Source of the DNA: Sambucus nigra
Lineage: Eukaryota; Streptophyta; Magnoliopsida; Dipsacales; Adoxaceae
Assembly: GCA_949130495.1 (NCBI GenBank)
Contig: OX422214.1
Coordinates: 8,288,246 to 8,352,245, forward strand
Length of the DNA: 64,000 nt
Direction of reading: 5' to 3'
This document shows positions 9,263-20,666 of the stretch, piece after piece. The position numbers were made by a program, and so were the translations under genes. Position 1 is the first letter of the stretch. Each line of letters opens with the position of its first letter. The notes beneath the pieces were generated by a model. That model was not told the DNA's origin. It did not search any database and saw only the letters and a program-made list of their open reading frames with translations.

Positions 9263-12253
9263 ATGGGAAGTCGAGTGTGGTTTTACCCATTCATTGTCAT
9301 ACTCATTTTGCTACTTCAATATGCTTATTCTGCACCATCTCTCTCCCACCCTTCCAACCATTCCTGCCCTTATGACCACAGCTCTGCATTGCTTCAATTT
9401 AAGCAAACTTTTACCATTGATACTACTGCTTCTAGCGATTGTGCTTTCTATGGTCAAACTTCGGAACCAAAGATGAAGTATTGGAAGAGGGGTACAGATT
9501 GCTGCACGTGGGCTGGTGTCACGTGCGATTGGAGGACGGGTCACGTGGTTGGGCTGGACTTGAGTTGCAGCCAGCTTCAGGGTATCATCCCTTCCAACAG
9601 TACCCTCTTCCACCTATCTCATCTTAAGACCCTCAACCTTGCTTTTAATGATCTCGATGGCTCTCCAATTTCAAGTGAATTTGGTGGATTTGCCCCAGAT
9701 TTGACGCATCTAAACCTCTCTCACTCTGCTTTTATAGGCAAAGTTTCGTCAAAAATCTCCCATCTTTCCAAACTGATTTCACTTGATCTCTCCGATAACC
9801 AAGACATCCAAGTGGAAAGTCAGAATTTCGAATTGCTAATTCAAAACTTAACTCAGTTGACACAACTTTCTCTTTCGAATGTCAACATCTCTTCTGTTTT
9901 ACCCATGAATTTGTCTTCTTCTCTCACATTTCTCCATCTATCATTTACAGGACTGCATGGGAAATTACCACATAATATTTTCAATATTCTACCCAACTTG
10001 AAAGAACTCGACTTATCTGGCAACGATGACCTCAATGGTCCCTTTCCCGAGGTTAATGTGAGCACTAGAAGCAATCCTCTCAGGAGGTTGGATATTTCGG
10101 AGACGAGGTTAGATGGACAATTACCAGATTCAATCGGCTATTTGAGGTCTTTAGATTATTTGAATCTCCCCGATTGTCGAATCTTTGGGTCCATTCCTGA
10201 ATCGCTCGGAAACCTTACACAGATCACTTATTTGGACATCTCACGCAACAATTTAAGTGGAAAGATTCCATCCACACTCTCAAATCTCAAACACCTAACT
10301 CACTTAGCTTTCACAAACAATCATCTCGATGGCCAAATTCCCAATGTTTTCGCTAACCTCACGTCTTTAAGCTCTATCTATCTTGCAGATAACAAATTCA
10401 GTGGTCCATTCCCGTCCTCAATTGCGACCTTGACACAACTTGATAGTTTAGGTCTCTCATCTAATTTACTAACAGGCCCCATTCCGTCCAACATAGTTGG
10501 CCTTCACAACCTAACCTATCTCAACATCCGCAATAACTCCTTCAACGGGACATTAACTTCTTGGTTGTTCGCTCTTCCATCTTTGAACTACTTAGATCTC
10601 AGCTTCAATCAGTTTACTAGACAAATCCATGAGTTCAGATCCACCTCACTCAGCTCTATTCGTTTAAATAACAACGATCTACATGGCCCCATTCCAAATT
10701 CATTTTCAAAACTTGTGAACCTAAGTCGACTCGATCTCTCATGGAACAATTTCACTGGTACTGTGCAGCTAGGCATGTTTTCTAATCTCACATACCTTAT
10801 GTTTCTTCATCTTTCTAACAATAATCTATTTGTGACCACCAATATCAATGCAAGCTTCCCCAGACTCAGGGAATTAGGCTTGGCCTCTTGCAACATGAAG
10901 GAGCTCCCATATTTGTCAAAAGACAGTCTAACCCTTGAGTTTTTAGACTTATCCTACAACCAAATTCACGGACAACTCCCCCCTAATTTTTCACTGTTGC
11001 ATAAATTATATTCTCTCCAACTTCAATCCAATTTTCTTCAAGGACCACTGCCTTCACCCATTTGTAGTATTCACTCTCTTGGAATCCTTGATCTGTCCAA
11101 TAACGAGTTTTCTGGTACAATTCCACAGTGTTTGGGAAACTTTAGCCTTGGTCTTTTAATGTTAAATTTACGAATGAATAGATTTCACGGACCCATTCCA
11201 ATAACATTTGGTGCAGAAGAAAACTATTTGGAAAGTCTCAATTTGCATGGAAATAAACTAGAAGGAGCATTGCCACGATCTTTGTCTAACTGCACAAACT
11301 TACAAGTTCTTGATCTCGGAAATAATCTAATGAATGATACATTCCCACATTGGTTAAGAACTCTTCCCAAACTCCAAGTTCTTGTCTTGAGACATAATAG
11401 GTTCCATGGTCCCATAAGTAGCACTTCCAAGACTAGTAAGTTTCTATTCAGTAACCTTCGAATAATTGATCTCTCTCACAATCAGTTTACTGGATTTCTT
11501 CCATCACAATATTTTATAAATTTCAAAGCCATGATGAATGTGGAAGAAAATGAAACTGAAAGGAACTACATGTTGCATAACATTTACAGGAATTATTATG
11601 ACGAAATAACTTTGGTAGTGAAAGGAGTTGATACTCACATAGTGAGAATTCTGACTGTCTTCACAACCATTGATTTTTCTAGTAACAATTTTGAAGGTGA
11701 GATTCCCAATTCCATCGGCAATCTAAACTCACTAAGAGTGCTCAACTTCTCCCATAACAGACTTACAAATCATATCCCTTCTGTGCTGGCAAATCTTTCC
11801 GTACTTGAATCTTTAGACTTTTCCTCTAACCAATTTGTGGGACAGATTCCTCAACAATTAACAGCTTTAACATTTCTTGCGGTATTGAATCTCTCGCAAA
11901 ATCATTTAGTGGGACCCATACCTCAAGGTTTGCAATTTAATACATTTCAAACTGATTCGTACAATGGGAACACGGGATTGTGTGGTTTTCCACTCTCAAA
12001 AAAATGTAGAGATGGCGAGACACCACACCCATCGATAGTCCAACAAGAAGAAGATTCAGATTTTGCAAGTGGATTTACATGGAAGGTGGTGTTAATGGGG
12101 TATGGTTGTGGGACAGTGTTTGGATTGGTTATGGGTTACCTCATGTTCTTAACAGGAAGACCGAGATGGTTTACAGAAGTTTTTGAAAATAGACAACACA
12201 AGAATGTAAGGAGAGGCCCTCGACATCTACGAAGAAGAAATTTAGCAATCTAA
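9263..12253 (+). CDS. Receptor-like protein (RLP), Cf-9/HcrVf type, intact
   Basis: A single-exon 996-residue protein, typical of plant RLPs in length and in lacking introns. Residues 1-24 are a hydrophobic signal peptide. Residues about 36-90 form the LRRNT cap with paired cysteines (CCTWAGVTC). About 28-30 extracellular LRRs follow (LxxLxLSxNxLxGxIP), many with N-glycosylation sequons. A non-LRR island lies near residues 760-800 (EITLVVKGVD), then the last LRRs, a C-cap (GLCGFPLSKKC), an acidic spacer (QQEEDSDF), one membrane helix at about 942-963 with GxxxG-type small residues, and a 33-residue basic tail without kinase. The family acts at the plasma membrane, pairing with SOBIR1/BAK1-type kinases in immunity or development; the ligand is unknown. 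I chose ATG 9263 because it directly precedes the signal peptide, has an AxxATGG context and matches the start of the paralogue at 51324. An in-frame ATG at 9134 would add 43 residues lying over a (TA)n repeat (9167-9188), so it is probably 5'UTR. Confidence 0.93.
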   Translation: MGSRVWFYPFIVILILLLQYAYSAPSLSHPSNHSCPYDHSSALLQFKQTFTIDTTASSDCAFYGQTSEPKMKYWKRGTDCCTWAGVTCDWRTGHVVGLDLSCSQLQGIIPSNSTLFHLSHLKTLNLAFNDLDGSPISSEFGGFAPDLTHLNLSHSAFIGKVSSKISHLSKLISLDLSDNQDIQVESQNFELLIQNLTQLTQLSLSNVNISSVLPMNLSSSLTFLHLSFTGLHGKLPHNIFNILPNLKELDLSGNDDLNGPFPEVNVSTRSNPLRRLDISETRLDGQLPDSIGYLRSLDYLNLPDCRIFGSIPESLGNLTQITYLDISRNNLSGKIPSTLSNLKHLTHLAFTNNHLDGQIPNVFANLTSLSSIYLADNKFSGPFPSSIATLTQLDSLGLSSNLLTGPIPSNIVGLHNLTYLNIRNNSFNGTLTSWLFALPSLNYLDLSFNQFTRQIHEFRSTSLSSIRLNNNDLHGPIPNSFSKLVNLSRLDLSWNNFTGTVQLGMFSNLTYLMFLHLSNNNLFVTTNINASFPRLRELGLASCNMKELPYLSKDSLTLEFLDLSYNQIHGQLPPNFSLLHKLYSLQLQSNFLQGPLPSPICSIHSLGILDLSNNEFSGTIPQCLGNFSLGLLMLNLRMNRFHGPIPITFGAEENYLESLNLHGNKLEGALPRSLSNCTNLQVLDLGNNLMNDTFPHWLRTLPKLQVLVLRHNRFHGPISSTSKTSKFLFSNLRIIDLSHNQFTGFLPSQYFINFKAMMNVEENETERNYMLHNIYRNYYDEITLVVKGVDTHIVRILTVFTTIDFSSNNFEGEIPNSIGNLNSLRVLNFSHNRLTNHIPSVLANLSVLESLDFSSNQFVGQIPQQLTALTFLAVLNLSQNHLVGPIPQGLQFNTFQTDSYNGNTGLCGFPLSKKCRDGETPHPSIVQQEEDSDFASGFTWKVVLMGYGCGTVFGLVMGYLMFLTGRPRWFTEVFENRQHKNVRRGPRHLRRRNLAI

Positions 12254-13334
12254 TTGGTAAATGATACATAAGTTTCAAATTGTTGTATTATAAGCTCTAG
12301 CGTTGAACTTTATGCGTGATATTTTTTTATTTATTTATAGAATTTCTGCATTTACATTGTTTTTTATTAGAGTAAGTTACAACTTTGTCTACTTCTTTTC
12401 TTTTTAAATGAGGACATATGAAAGCATTCAAGCATATTCACCTTGCATTTTATTGGATGCGACACTTGTGCATGTGTAACTGAAACTTGCATTGTAATAA
12501 TTTAAAATACCTACTAATTACAAATGCTTCCAGTAGGGATCAATTAAAAAAAGTGAGTTTAGAAGAAGGAAAAATAATCATATTAAAGAGAAAAAATAGG
12601 AACATGTAGCAGCCCCACGAATTTTGTTTCACCAAGTTTGGATGAGAAATAACTAGCTGACGTGGTTGGTAAGAATCTTCTCTATGGCGCTTGAAAATTT
12701 TGTGATCCGTAATCATGGATACATTAGCAATATAATACACATTTTAGTTAGATAAACTCAAAAAGAGGATAAGCGATTAAGAATCATAATTAAAATTATA
12801 TTTTCCTTTTTAAAATTATTGTTTGGTATCTTTTAACCCTTGGTTTTTTAAATTATTCCTCGTGTGGGAAATTCATGACTTTAAACCAATTCTTTGTAGT
12901 CAAAGGCTAATCTAGTTGCACTGAACCAATGATGGTCTACATCAAGAGTCTTACAGAAAAGGAAATCAACTCAGGAAGCCACCTCAACTAGTAATCAAGG
13001 GCAGTAGCAATTGGAAGACCTATTTGTGTTGGTGGAATACCTTTCTGTATAGTTAGGAACAAATTTTGTGTAGTTGCCTCTGTTTTTTGTAGTTGGTGAA
13101 AGTGCAACACATACGATTTAGTTGGTTTTATTTTGGGAGTTGATATGGCATCAATAAATTTTTGGTTTATACTTATATTCTTGATTATAACTCACAAAGT
13201 TTCTTATATATCTTCATTGTTGCACACTGAACCAAAATAAATATAAGACAAATGAACAAATCGATAATAGATTGATGATTTGTTGAACAAACTATGAGTT
13301 TCCCTTTACTGAAACTATCACAATTGAAATGTTG
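12254..13334. other. RLP 3' flank of unit A
   Basis: No gene. The stretch aligns by eye along its whole length with 54054-55080 downstream of the RLP pseudogene. The part at 12530-12740 is also found inverted at 32965-33180. From about 13161 onward it matches unit C (from 24830). It is therefore part of the duplicated segment. Confidence 0.7.
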
Positions 13335-13797
13335 GAGAGCACACTAGCTAACAACTTAAGCTTTTGGGCAGATGGTGATTCAACATGATCAGAGCTTTGG
13401 TATTGGCAAGGTCTTGCGTTCAAGTCTCCCAACCTGCACTTTGCTCCCCCCTTTGTTTGTACAGATAGTGCACCTCGGTTTGTCTCTCCACGTGCTTGTG
13501 GGAGTCGTTCATGAAGTGGAGTGTACATCAACCGCCTTTCCCCAGGACAACGATGTGACCCCATAAAAAAATAAATGTTTACCCTCCTTAACACCAATTG
13601 GTTTTAGTTGAGATGGCGGCGTGAGATCCGACTAGTGGTATCAAAGCCAATGGTCATGAGTTCGACTCTTGTCCATGTTATTTGTTGGGGGGATTGTGTT
13701 GGAATGAGAGTACAACAAATGCGCTGCTCCGGGACAATGATGTGAACCCGTAAAAAGATTAAATGTTTATTTAACACCAATTGGTTTTAGGTGAGAT
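13335..13797 (+). mobile_element. Dimeric SINE-like insertion
   Basis: Two diverged units end with the same words (GGACAAtGATGTGAaCCCgT, AACACCAATTGGTTTTAG, TGAGATGG), one ending near 13615 and one near 13797. Unit 1 carries a B-box-like GCGTTCAAGTCTC and unit 2 a B-box-like GAGTTCGACTC, with tRNA-like 'GTGGTATCAAAGCC' before it. Units B and C lack the block, so it was gained in unit A. The flanking words 'TTTACTGAAActATCAC' appear at both ends (13304 and 13808), either as part of the duplication or as a long target repeat. The family is unknown. Confidence 0.45.
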
Positions 13798-13932
13798 GGG
13801 TTTCCATTTACTGAAAGTATCACGACTGAAATATAAGATTCATTATAACTGAAATTCAAAATTGAATCCCCAACTTCCATTTCTCTCTAGTATGTAACTT
13901 TAACCTAACCTAACATTCAACAAACTAAAACT

Positions 13933-14524
13933 TAGACCTGTTAAAATACACGATAACCCGTTAACACGACACGACCCGACACGAAATTATAAGTTAATGG
14001 GTTTACCCTTATTGGGTTTGGGTCATTAACGGGTTGACACGGTAGACCCGTTAACACTAACGGTTCGGGTTTGGAAATTTACCTGTACCCGTTTTAACCC
14101 ATTTCTACCCGTTAACACCCGTTAACACTAACGGGTACTATAGGGTCACCCAACCCGTACCCAATAACAATAACCATTAAAACCCATTATTTCTAAATCT
14201 TTAAAGACTAACGGGTGCTATAGGGTCACCCAATCTATACCCAATAAAAATTACAATTAAAATCCATTATTTTTAAAGTATTGAAGACTAACGGGTATTA
14301 TAGGGTCACCCAACCCGTTACCCATTTCGACCCAAAATGATTCGTTAATATTAATGGGTGTTAACGGTTTGGGTCGTGTACCCGTTAATATTAACGGGTC
14401 GTGTTTGGGTATTGTTATTAGACCCGTTAGGCTTAACGGGTCATGTACGGGTTAAGGGTGTTTTCACCCGTTAACCCGTTAATCCGACCCGTACACGACC
14501 CAAACCGACCCGTTGACAGGTCTA
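13933..14524. mobile_element. Non-autonomous hAT element made of ACCCGTTAAC words
   Basis: The 592-bp element has inverted ends TAGACCTGT/ACAGGTCTA and an exact 8-bp target duplication CTAAAACT (13925-13932 and 14525-14532), diagnostic of hAT. Units B (about 55141) and C show the uninterrupted site. The interior consists almost wholly of direct and inverted copies of ACCCGTTAAC/GTTAACGGGT, including a 120-bp-scale internal duplication (TATAGGGTCACCCAA repeated three times). No transposase is present. Confidence 0.85.
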
Positions 14525-14532
14525 CTAAAACT

Positions 14533-15901
14533 AGTACTTGACATGAGTTCCTCCATGGCATTCTTGCCTATTTAAGTTTGACTTGCTAAAAAAGGTACCA
14601 TATGATCAACCAAGTCACCAACAGCAAAAACTTAAGCTACTTCTCTCTTCCTCCTATCCCTTGAATTTATACTTTAAGTTACCATTCTAAGCATCCGAAG
14701 ATATACTTGCCTTCTATGAATACCTATGGATGAATCAAGTTACAAAATTTATAACCACATCGACCATCAACCTGTAATAGAATGAGATGAATTCTTGAAC
14801 TCTGGCATGTATCTTGGTTTCGTGTCCAGAAAATTGGTCTTATGTTAAAGGTAAATAGAGGTAATAGAAAACTTTCCCCTTGTAAATATTTGTAATTGAG
14901 TCAAATCCACTTGCTTTTTTACTTCACAAAAATGAGTTCCTCGATTAAATCAAACCTCTAAATGCAGTCCCTTGTGAATAAGATCTTTTAAATGCGGTAT
15001 ACATACTTTTATGAAATTACATATACCTTGAGCCTAATCTAAAGGTATCTAGACCGTATTCTTATAACTATATTTTAACTTTTTAAGAAATTTATACTTT
15101 TCTAAGGACTAAATAGTGAAAAAAGTAAAGACTTGTTGTTTCTTTAGAAAATATAATAAATATTTATGATATTGTTACTTGATGTGGTCTTAACATGTCC
15201 CTAATTGCCTTAAGTTTCCAATTATTCAACTGATTTCCCAACAGTTTTGTATATGTGTGAAGAAGCACCACTCTCATATTTATTAAGCTAAGAGTACACG
15301 TTTGATTTTAATTTTAACGGTATCGGGAAAATCAGAGCCTTTCGAACAAGACACGCATACCGTTTTTAGCAGTAGTTCACGAAGTCAGAGTTCGTGTCTG
15401 TTGCATATCTTCAATGTCTTGTTTCCTCATGTTCTATTAAATTACAGAATAGTCTTATACTTTGGTCCATTTTTTTCTCTTGTAAAAACAATGCAATATT
15501 TAATGACCTAGTTCAAACAAATGAGTTGTGTTGAAAATATTCACCAATTTTTGTCTTGTGTGAATTCAGCAACAAGATTATTGGTTATCCGCTTGCTTTA
15601 TGTGAGTTTTTTTACACTTTAATATTTTTTCATGTATTTTGAAAATACTATCAGATTGCCATGACGTATTTTATATTCTATATAAGCTTCTTTTGATCTT
15701 CAACCAATCAAGATATGCATAGCAATTGGCACTGCATATTCTAGGGATTGACTATAACTCAACAATGATAAAAATATAATTCATCCAAGACCCCAACAAC
15801 TTAGTTCGTCTGATGAAGCATAACCGTGCAAGAAAGGTAATGTATATCTATTTGGTTAGATCATAACTAACCCTGCTTCTCATCATAAACCTTGTTGTAG
15901 T
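14533..15901. other. Shared intergenic flank of unit A
   Basis: This aligns by eye with 55141-55627 plus 58883-59728 (unit B) and, up to about 15321, with unit C. It contains the empty sites for the LINE in unit B (near 15050) and for the hAT-like element in unit C (near 14995). Near the right end, a TTGTTGTAG acceptor-like sequence precedes the POWERDRESS-like exon. No independent gene was seen. Confidence 0.6.
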
Positions 15902-16452
15902 AAATACGAGAATGATGATAAGGTCTGTCAACACTCTAAATTAACTTGTGAATCCTCTTTTAACATGAAATTCAAAGTAGATCGAAGATCAGATCTGTCA
16001 ATAATTGACCTTAATAATTATTTGGGTCTTGATGATGTTCTAATAACGAGTAGTTATGGTTACTGGGATGGGAACATAATACAAAATGGATTTCTTTCTA
16101 TACCCGACTCTGCTATCTTGCTGGCTAAATACCCGGCTGCATTTAGTAACTACACAATGCCTTCGTCCAATATACAACAACAACAACCCTTACCTTCTGT
16201 TGTAAACTGTAATGGTGTATTATTTAGCCGAACAAGGAACCGAGATGTTGCCAAAGTGCAATCTTTTACAGTAGATGTGAAGCAATGCAAGGACATATTA
16301 TTCTCTTAGATGCAAAGACGAAGTGAGATAAATGTGGTGGGGAGAGGAGGGGGATTTCAGACCCTGTTGTGGCTATCAAAATGCATAATGCTAAAACCGA
16401 ACAATACAGAGAGGAGGAATCTTGGAGAGAGAAGGGGAACATGGGGATGTAG
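15902..16452 (+). pseudogene. C-terminal exon remnant of a POWERDRESS-like SANT-domain protein (copy A)
   Basis: An open frame from 15902 reads through conserved C-terminal motifs of the plant POWERDRESS (SANT/Myb, NCoR/SMRT-like, partner of histone deacetylase HDA9) family: NNYLGLDDV, SYGYWDGN, LPDSAILLAKYPAAF-like (here SIPDSAILLAKYPAAF) and VQSFTVDVKQ. A TAG at 16307-16309 replaces an expected Glu before MQRR. A frameshift in a G-run follows, after which another frame reads SDPVVAIKMHNAKTEQY and EEESWREKG and ends at TAG 16450. An acceptor-like TTGTTGTAG precedes 15902. No upstream exons or SANT domains are in the window, so this is a captured and duplicated gene tail, not a gene. The family call rests on my recollection of these motifs. 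Confidence 0.6.
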
Positions 16453-17249
16453 TCGAAAGCTCAGAAAGGCCCTCTTGGAGGAGGCCTCAGTAGAAATTTA
16501 TCGCTCTTTTTCTACACTGTACAATAGTTTTTTTAAGTTAAAAATTCAACAATAATATAGCAATGGACACTTGTTTTTTTTTAATCTTTTTGTCCTAAAT
16601 TTCTTAGATGATTGTAATATTACAGCTGCTTCCGTATTTGTCGGTACAGACAGAATAATTTTTGTGAATATTTTGGTGGTGGTGGTTGGGGAGTGGGGGT
16701 GGACCTTTTGGATGAGCTTAAAAGTCATTTGAAGGGAAAATAGCATGGACAGATCACCAAAGTACCAAAATGTTCTCAAATGATTTCAGAATTTAACAGG
16801 TGCTTTATCTTTTTCTTATCTTTGACTATTTTTCTTTATTATTGCATATTAGTGTCTTAGTTTGAGAAGATTAGATGTCGTTTGATGATAATTCCTGTGT
16901 CTCGGGCTTTGTTTTGTATTAGGACAACTGTTACATTGCAGTAAGTTTGCACATATATTTTAGATTACTCTGTCTGTTTGGCAACAGCTCCTCAAGGATC
17001 AGTTGGATTGTGGAACTTGGTGCTTGTATTTTGTTGTTGTTATTAATGTTGTTGTTGCTGATGCTGCTGTTTATAAAGTGATTTTTTTCTTAATTGTCCT
17101 GGTTTAAATTTTCATTTATGTGACTGTAATTTCTTCAAGTATAAGTTGTGTATTAGATTGTTCTGGGAGTAATTATACATATGATTGATTGTTTGAATTA
17201 CCTAAATTTATAAATGAAAAAATTCTCTCATTACATTATTAAAGCTCAA
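16453..17249 (+). other. Probable 3'UTR-like flank after the POWERDRESS-like exon
   Basis: This aligns by eye with 60300-60717 and 62486-62900 in unit B. It contains a GTTGTT-type microsatellite at about 17028-17066. The point near 16850 is the empty site for the LTR element inserted in unit B at 60723. The shared segment ends where L1 relic 1 begins. Confidence 0.5.
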
Positions 17250-19345
17250 TTTTGATAAGTTTTAACGGTGACAATTTTGATCATCGGACGTTTGGGAGCT
17301 TTGTGAGAATCAAGGTATCCCTTGATCTTACGAAACCAATTTGCAGGGGTTTTAGACTAATAGGAGGTGAAAGTGGCCCTCTGTGGATTCCGTTCATATA
17401 CGAACACCTTCCTAACTTCTTCTACAAATGTGGAAGACTAGGACATGATAAGACGGTATGCAAGTTCCTTAATGATGTGGGGTCAAATGTTGAGTTATAT
17501 GGACCTTGGAATCGAGCATTTCTGGGAAAGAAAACAAAATCTTTAGCCGGCACTAATCATGGGGCTACCAGAGAAACATCCGAGCAGCTAACTGTGGCGC
17601 GTACAGTCAAAGGAAAGGAAGATGCGCGCGGTGGGGAAAGCTCATCTCCCAATGCCCTTTCATAAAGTAGACCATATTACCTGAGTTGGAAGACCAAAGT
17701 CAGACGGATGTCCATCAAGCTAACCACCAAAATAGCACTTTTCATTTATCCCCTGATCACAGATCTGACCTTATACCTTTAGCGAAATTACCTAGTACTA
17801 TTCAGACTACTGATACGTCCCAATCGCATATAATCCAAAGTCCTAATATCCAATCGTCACCTCGGGTTTTTAAATCATATCCTTATGAACCGTCATCCAT
17901 AACGTGTATCAAACCCCAGAACCAACCTGTCCAAACCACATATTTCGTTACCGAACCACCAGATAGCCCAGTTAGAATCGACAAACAAGAAAATCATATA
18001 CCCTAAACCAAGATCCAAACTTTGGACCCACCACTCAACTTAACCCAACCTCATTTAGTTTCCATTCAGACCAACCTTCCTAATTGTATGAGCATTTACC
18101 CAACCTAAATTGACGTCCATGACAACCTTAAATCTAACCCTATACCTTCTCATCAGTCAAACAGCTCCCCGCTACTCTCCCCGTCCCAACTTGAAGTCCT
18201 TCAAACATTCAGAGACAGAGTATTATCTACTTTTTTCAGCACTTTATCTCTTAATAGAAACCTTAAAAAAAAAAAAAGAGCGGTCTTAAATACCTGAAAA
18301 AGGAAGACAATATGTTTTGGACCAATAATCAATTGGATTTCCCAAAGGAAGTAGTACCTCTGGAGGTGTGGTAAAATGCAGTAACTTTTGAAGGTGACTC
18401 GGACAAATGCAAAAAGAAAAACAGAGGTGTTCAAAGAAAATTCCAAAAACAGAGAAAGGAAAATACTCCAAGATGACAAACCCTGTTATTGGAAGCCCCA
18501 GTCTACACCAACCAGGATCTTCACGAGATTACTGGTTCGAGTAACAAGGAGGTGGAAGTGGAAGTTCTTGAGAAAGAAGGAAGCAAGGCTATTGAGAAGA
18601 AATTAAGCCAAAAGCATAAATGGGTTGTGGTGGCTGACCCAAATCATCCACAGACCCCATGTTGATCTCTTGGAATTGTCAGCGAGTCGGGCAACCCCTG
18701 ACAATCTGGATGCTCAAGGGAATCATTCAATGCCATCACCCGTCTATTGTCTTTCTCATGGAGACAAAAAGCAGAGCGAGGAAATTAGAGGAAATTCGCA
18801 AGTAAACCAACCTCAAGTATTCTTATTATATTGACCCCGAAGGATGTTCCGGAGGCTAGGCTATATGGTGGAATGATGAGGTCATGCTTGAAATAGTTTC
18901 AAAATCTAAGAATCTTATTCTGGCCAAATGCAGCCTTGTTAGGAAGAGAAAACAGTGGTGGTTCAGTTTTTTTATGCTGATTGTATCATTGAGAAGAGAG
19001 CTTTAATCTGGCATGATCTGATGAGAATAGAAAGTGACATGAACCAGCCTTGTTGTAGTGTCGGTGATTTTAATATTATCGGTTCAGGAGATGGCAAAGG
19101 TGGAAATTTAGTTGCAACTTCTCAATACGACGAGCTTCAGAAATTGGAAGAAGCTTGCAATATCTCAGAAGTGGAATTCAAGGGGCAACATTACACCTGG
19201 ACAAATGGAAGGCCGGGGCATGGCAATGTCTGTGAGAGTGCTCATGACCAATTATCAGTGGAATACTATGTTTCCTGAAACAGTAGTTATCCATGATACA
19301 CTGAAGGGGTCGGAACACTATAAGCTATAGCTTCTACTATCAGCT
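17250..19345 (+). mobile_element. Decayed L1-type LINE (relic 1): ORF1 and start of ORF2
   Basis: From 17252 a 137-residue frame gives the ORF1 nucleic-acid-binding region (VRIKVSLDLTKP..., GPLWIPFIYEHLP). It ends in a zinc knuckle whose first Cys is changed to Phe (FYKCGRLGHDKTVC). A Pro/Ser/Thr-rich linker follows (17686-18200), then charged ORF1 C-terminal sequence in shifted frames. The ORF2 endonuclease begins near 18665 (SWNCQRVGQP), followed by FLMETKSRARK, GDFNIIGSGDGKGG (about 19060-19100) and FKGQHYTWTNGRPG. The reverse transcriptase is absent. Multiple stops and frameshifts mark it as dead. It starts exactly where homology between units A and B stops. Confidence 0.7.
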
Positions 19346-20016
19346 ACCAAAAACAGGTTCAGTGTCTCCTCATATCGGCTATCTTCAGTTGTGATTTCTA
19401 TTGTTTATATTCGTTGCCTGAGATAATGCACTGGAGCTAGTATAAGGTTTCAATTGAAAAATAATTTGATTTAGGTGTTAGTGTGAATGTTTAGCAATCG
19501 TAAATGAGTTTCTTTTTTCTTGTGTTTGGAATTTTTGAGGAAATTTAACAAATACCATAGGTGCAAATCTTTAAAATGGGTGTAGCGGTTGTATTTGTTG
19601 GGAGGAAAGAGACTCAAATTTTCAACAAGGATAATACAAAACAAAAAACACAAAAAATCTATCAATTCAACAACCATAAGTACAAAACACTTAAATAATC
19701 GTCGAAGTGTCGTGTGTGTGTGTGTGTGTTGTTCACCTTGAGAGTGATAAATTGTGTATGTGAACTGGAATGTGTATTGCGGTGAATATGTTAGTGTGAT
19801 AAATATAATTAGGTGTGGTGGTATGTTAATATTATCATTTGATATTTGAACGCAACCCGTTGAGTACATTTTTTTGTATGCGATGATTACTCAGAAAACA
19901 AATTGCCTCATCTGTGTTGTGGTATGGGTATATTTTTTTTATGTATATTGTGATTATTCAATATTCAAATTTCTAATCCAAATTTAATGAAATATGTAAA
20001 TGCTTGATTGAGTTTA
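19346..20016. other. Unassigned DNA with a GT microsatellite
   Basis: This contains a (GT)n run at about 19712-19730. The ORF at 19471-19869 is low-complexity (His/Thr repeats from the microsatellite) and is not convincing. It continues across the LTR element as 21916 onward once the GTTTA target duplication is collapsed. Confidence 0.4.
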
Positions 20017-20418
20017 TGATGGAAATGGGCCGTATTTTAGGGTTTTATTAGTCATTTTATTTTCTTTTGTATTTTCCTTCATTTTATTTTCCTTTATTTT
20101 TTGTTATTGTATTTAGAGATAAGGAGTAGTATTGGAATTTTTGTAAATATGTCCTTAGCTTAAAGCCTAAGCTACTCCTCCCCTTTAAATACCCACTTGT
20201 AAGCCTCATTTGAGGTAGGCTTGAATTTTGAATATAGGAAAGACTATTTCTCTCTCTAAAAATGTGTGTTAGATATTTTTAGAAGCCTTTTGACGGGTGA
20301 TTTACGTCAAATTGATATCAGAGCGGGTGTCGATCCAACATTGGTGTTTGGTATATCGGTGTATTTTTTTATGGAGGTTTTGGGAAAAGTAACTCATAAT
20401 GCTAAAAGTGTATAAAAA

Positions 20419-20590
20419 TAGGACACTCCATATAATTTTATAAATTTAGTCCCTGTACTAAAAATACCATGAAAAATGGTGCCGCTGTCGCGGACCAAAA
20501 AAATAAAGGGTATTATACCAAAGGGACTAGATTTATAAATGTTATTGTACCACAGAGACTAGATTTATAAACTTGAAAAGCATTGTCCTA
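20419..20590. mobile_element. MITE nested in the LTR element interior
   Basis: The inverted ends TAGGACA...ATTTAGTCCCTGTAC and GTACC...GACTAGATTTATAA...TGTCCTA pair imperfectly over about 40 bp. The copy of the LTR element at 33858 lacks this block, so it is an insertion. Its centre carries TGCCGCTGTCGCGGACC (20480-20496), a GC-rich word also seen in two other MITE-like elements of the window. Confidence 0.55.
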
Positions 20591-20666
20591 AAAATCAAAA
20601 TATAGGAAGGTACATGACCTTTACCTTAATTCTCTATTTTTTTTATCAAATCGTACACTACTTGCA

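Noticed and set aside
14000..14500. Telomere-like or satellite array of ACCCGTTAAC words
   Set aside because: The words occur in both orientations within hAT terminal repeats and an 8-bp target duplication, so they belong to a single transposon.
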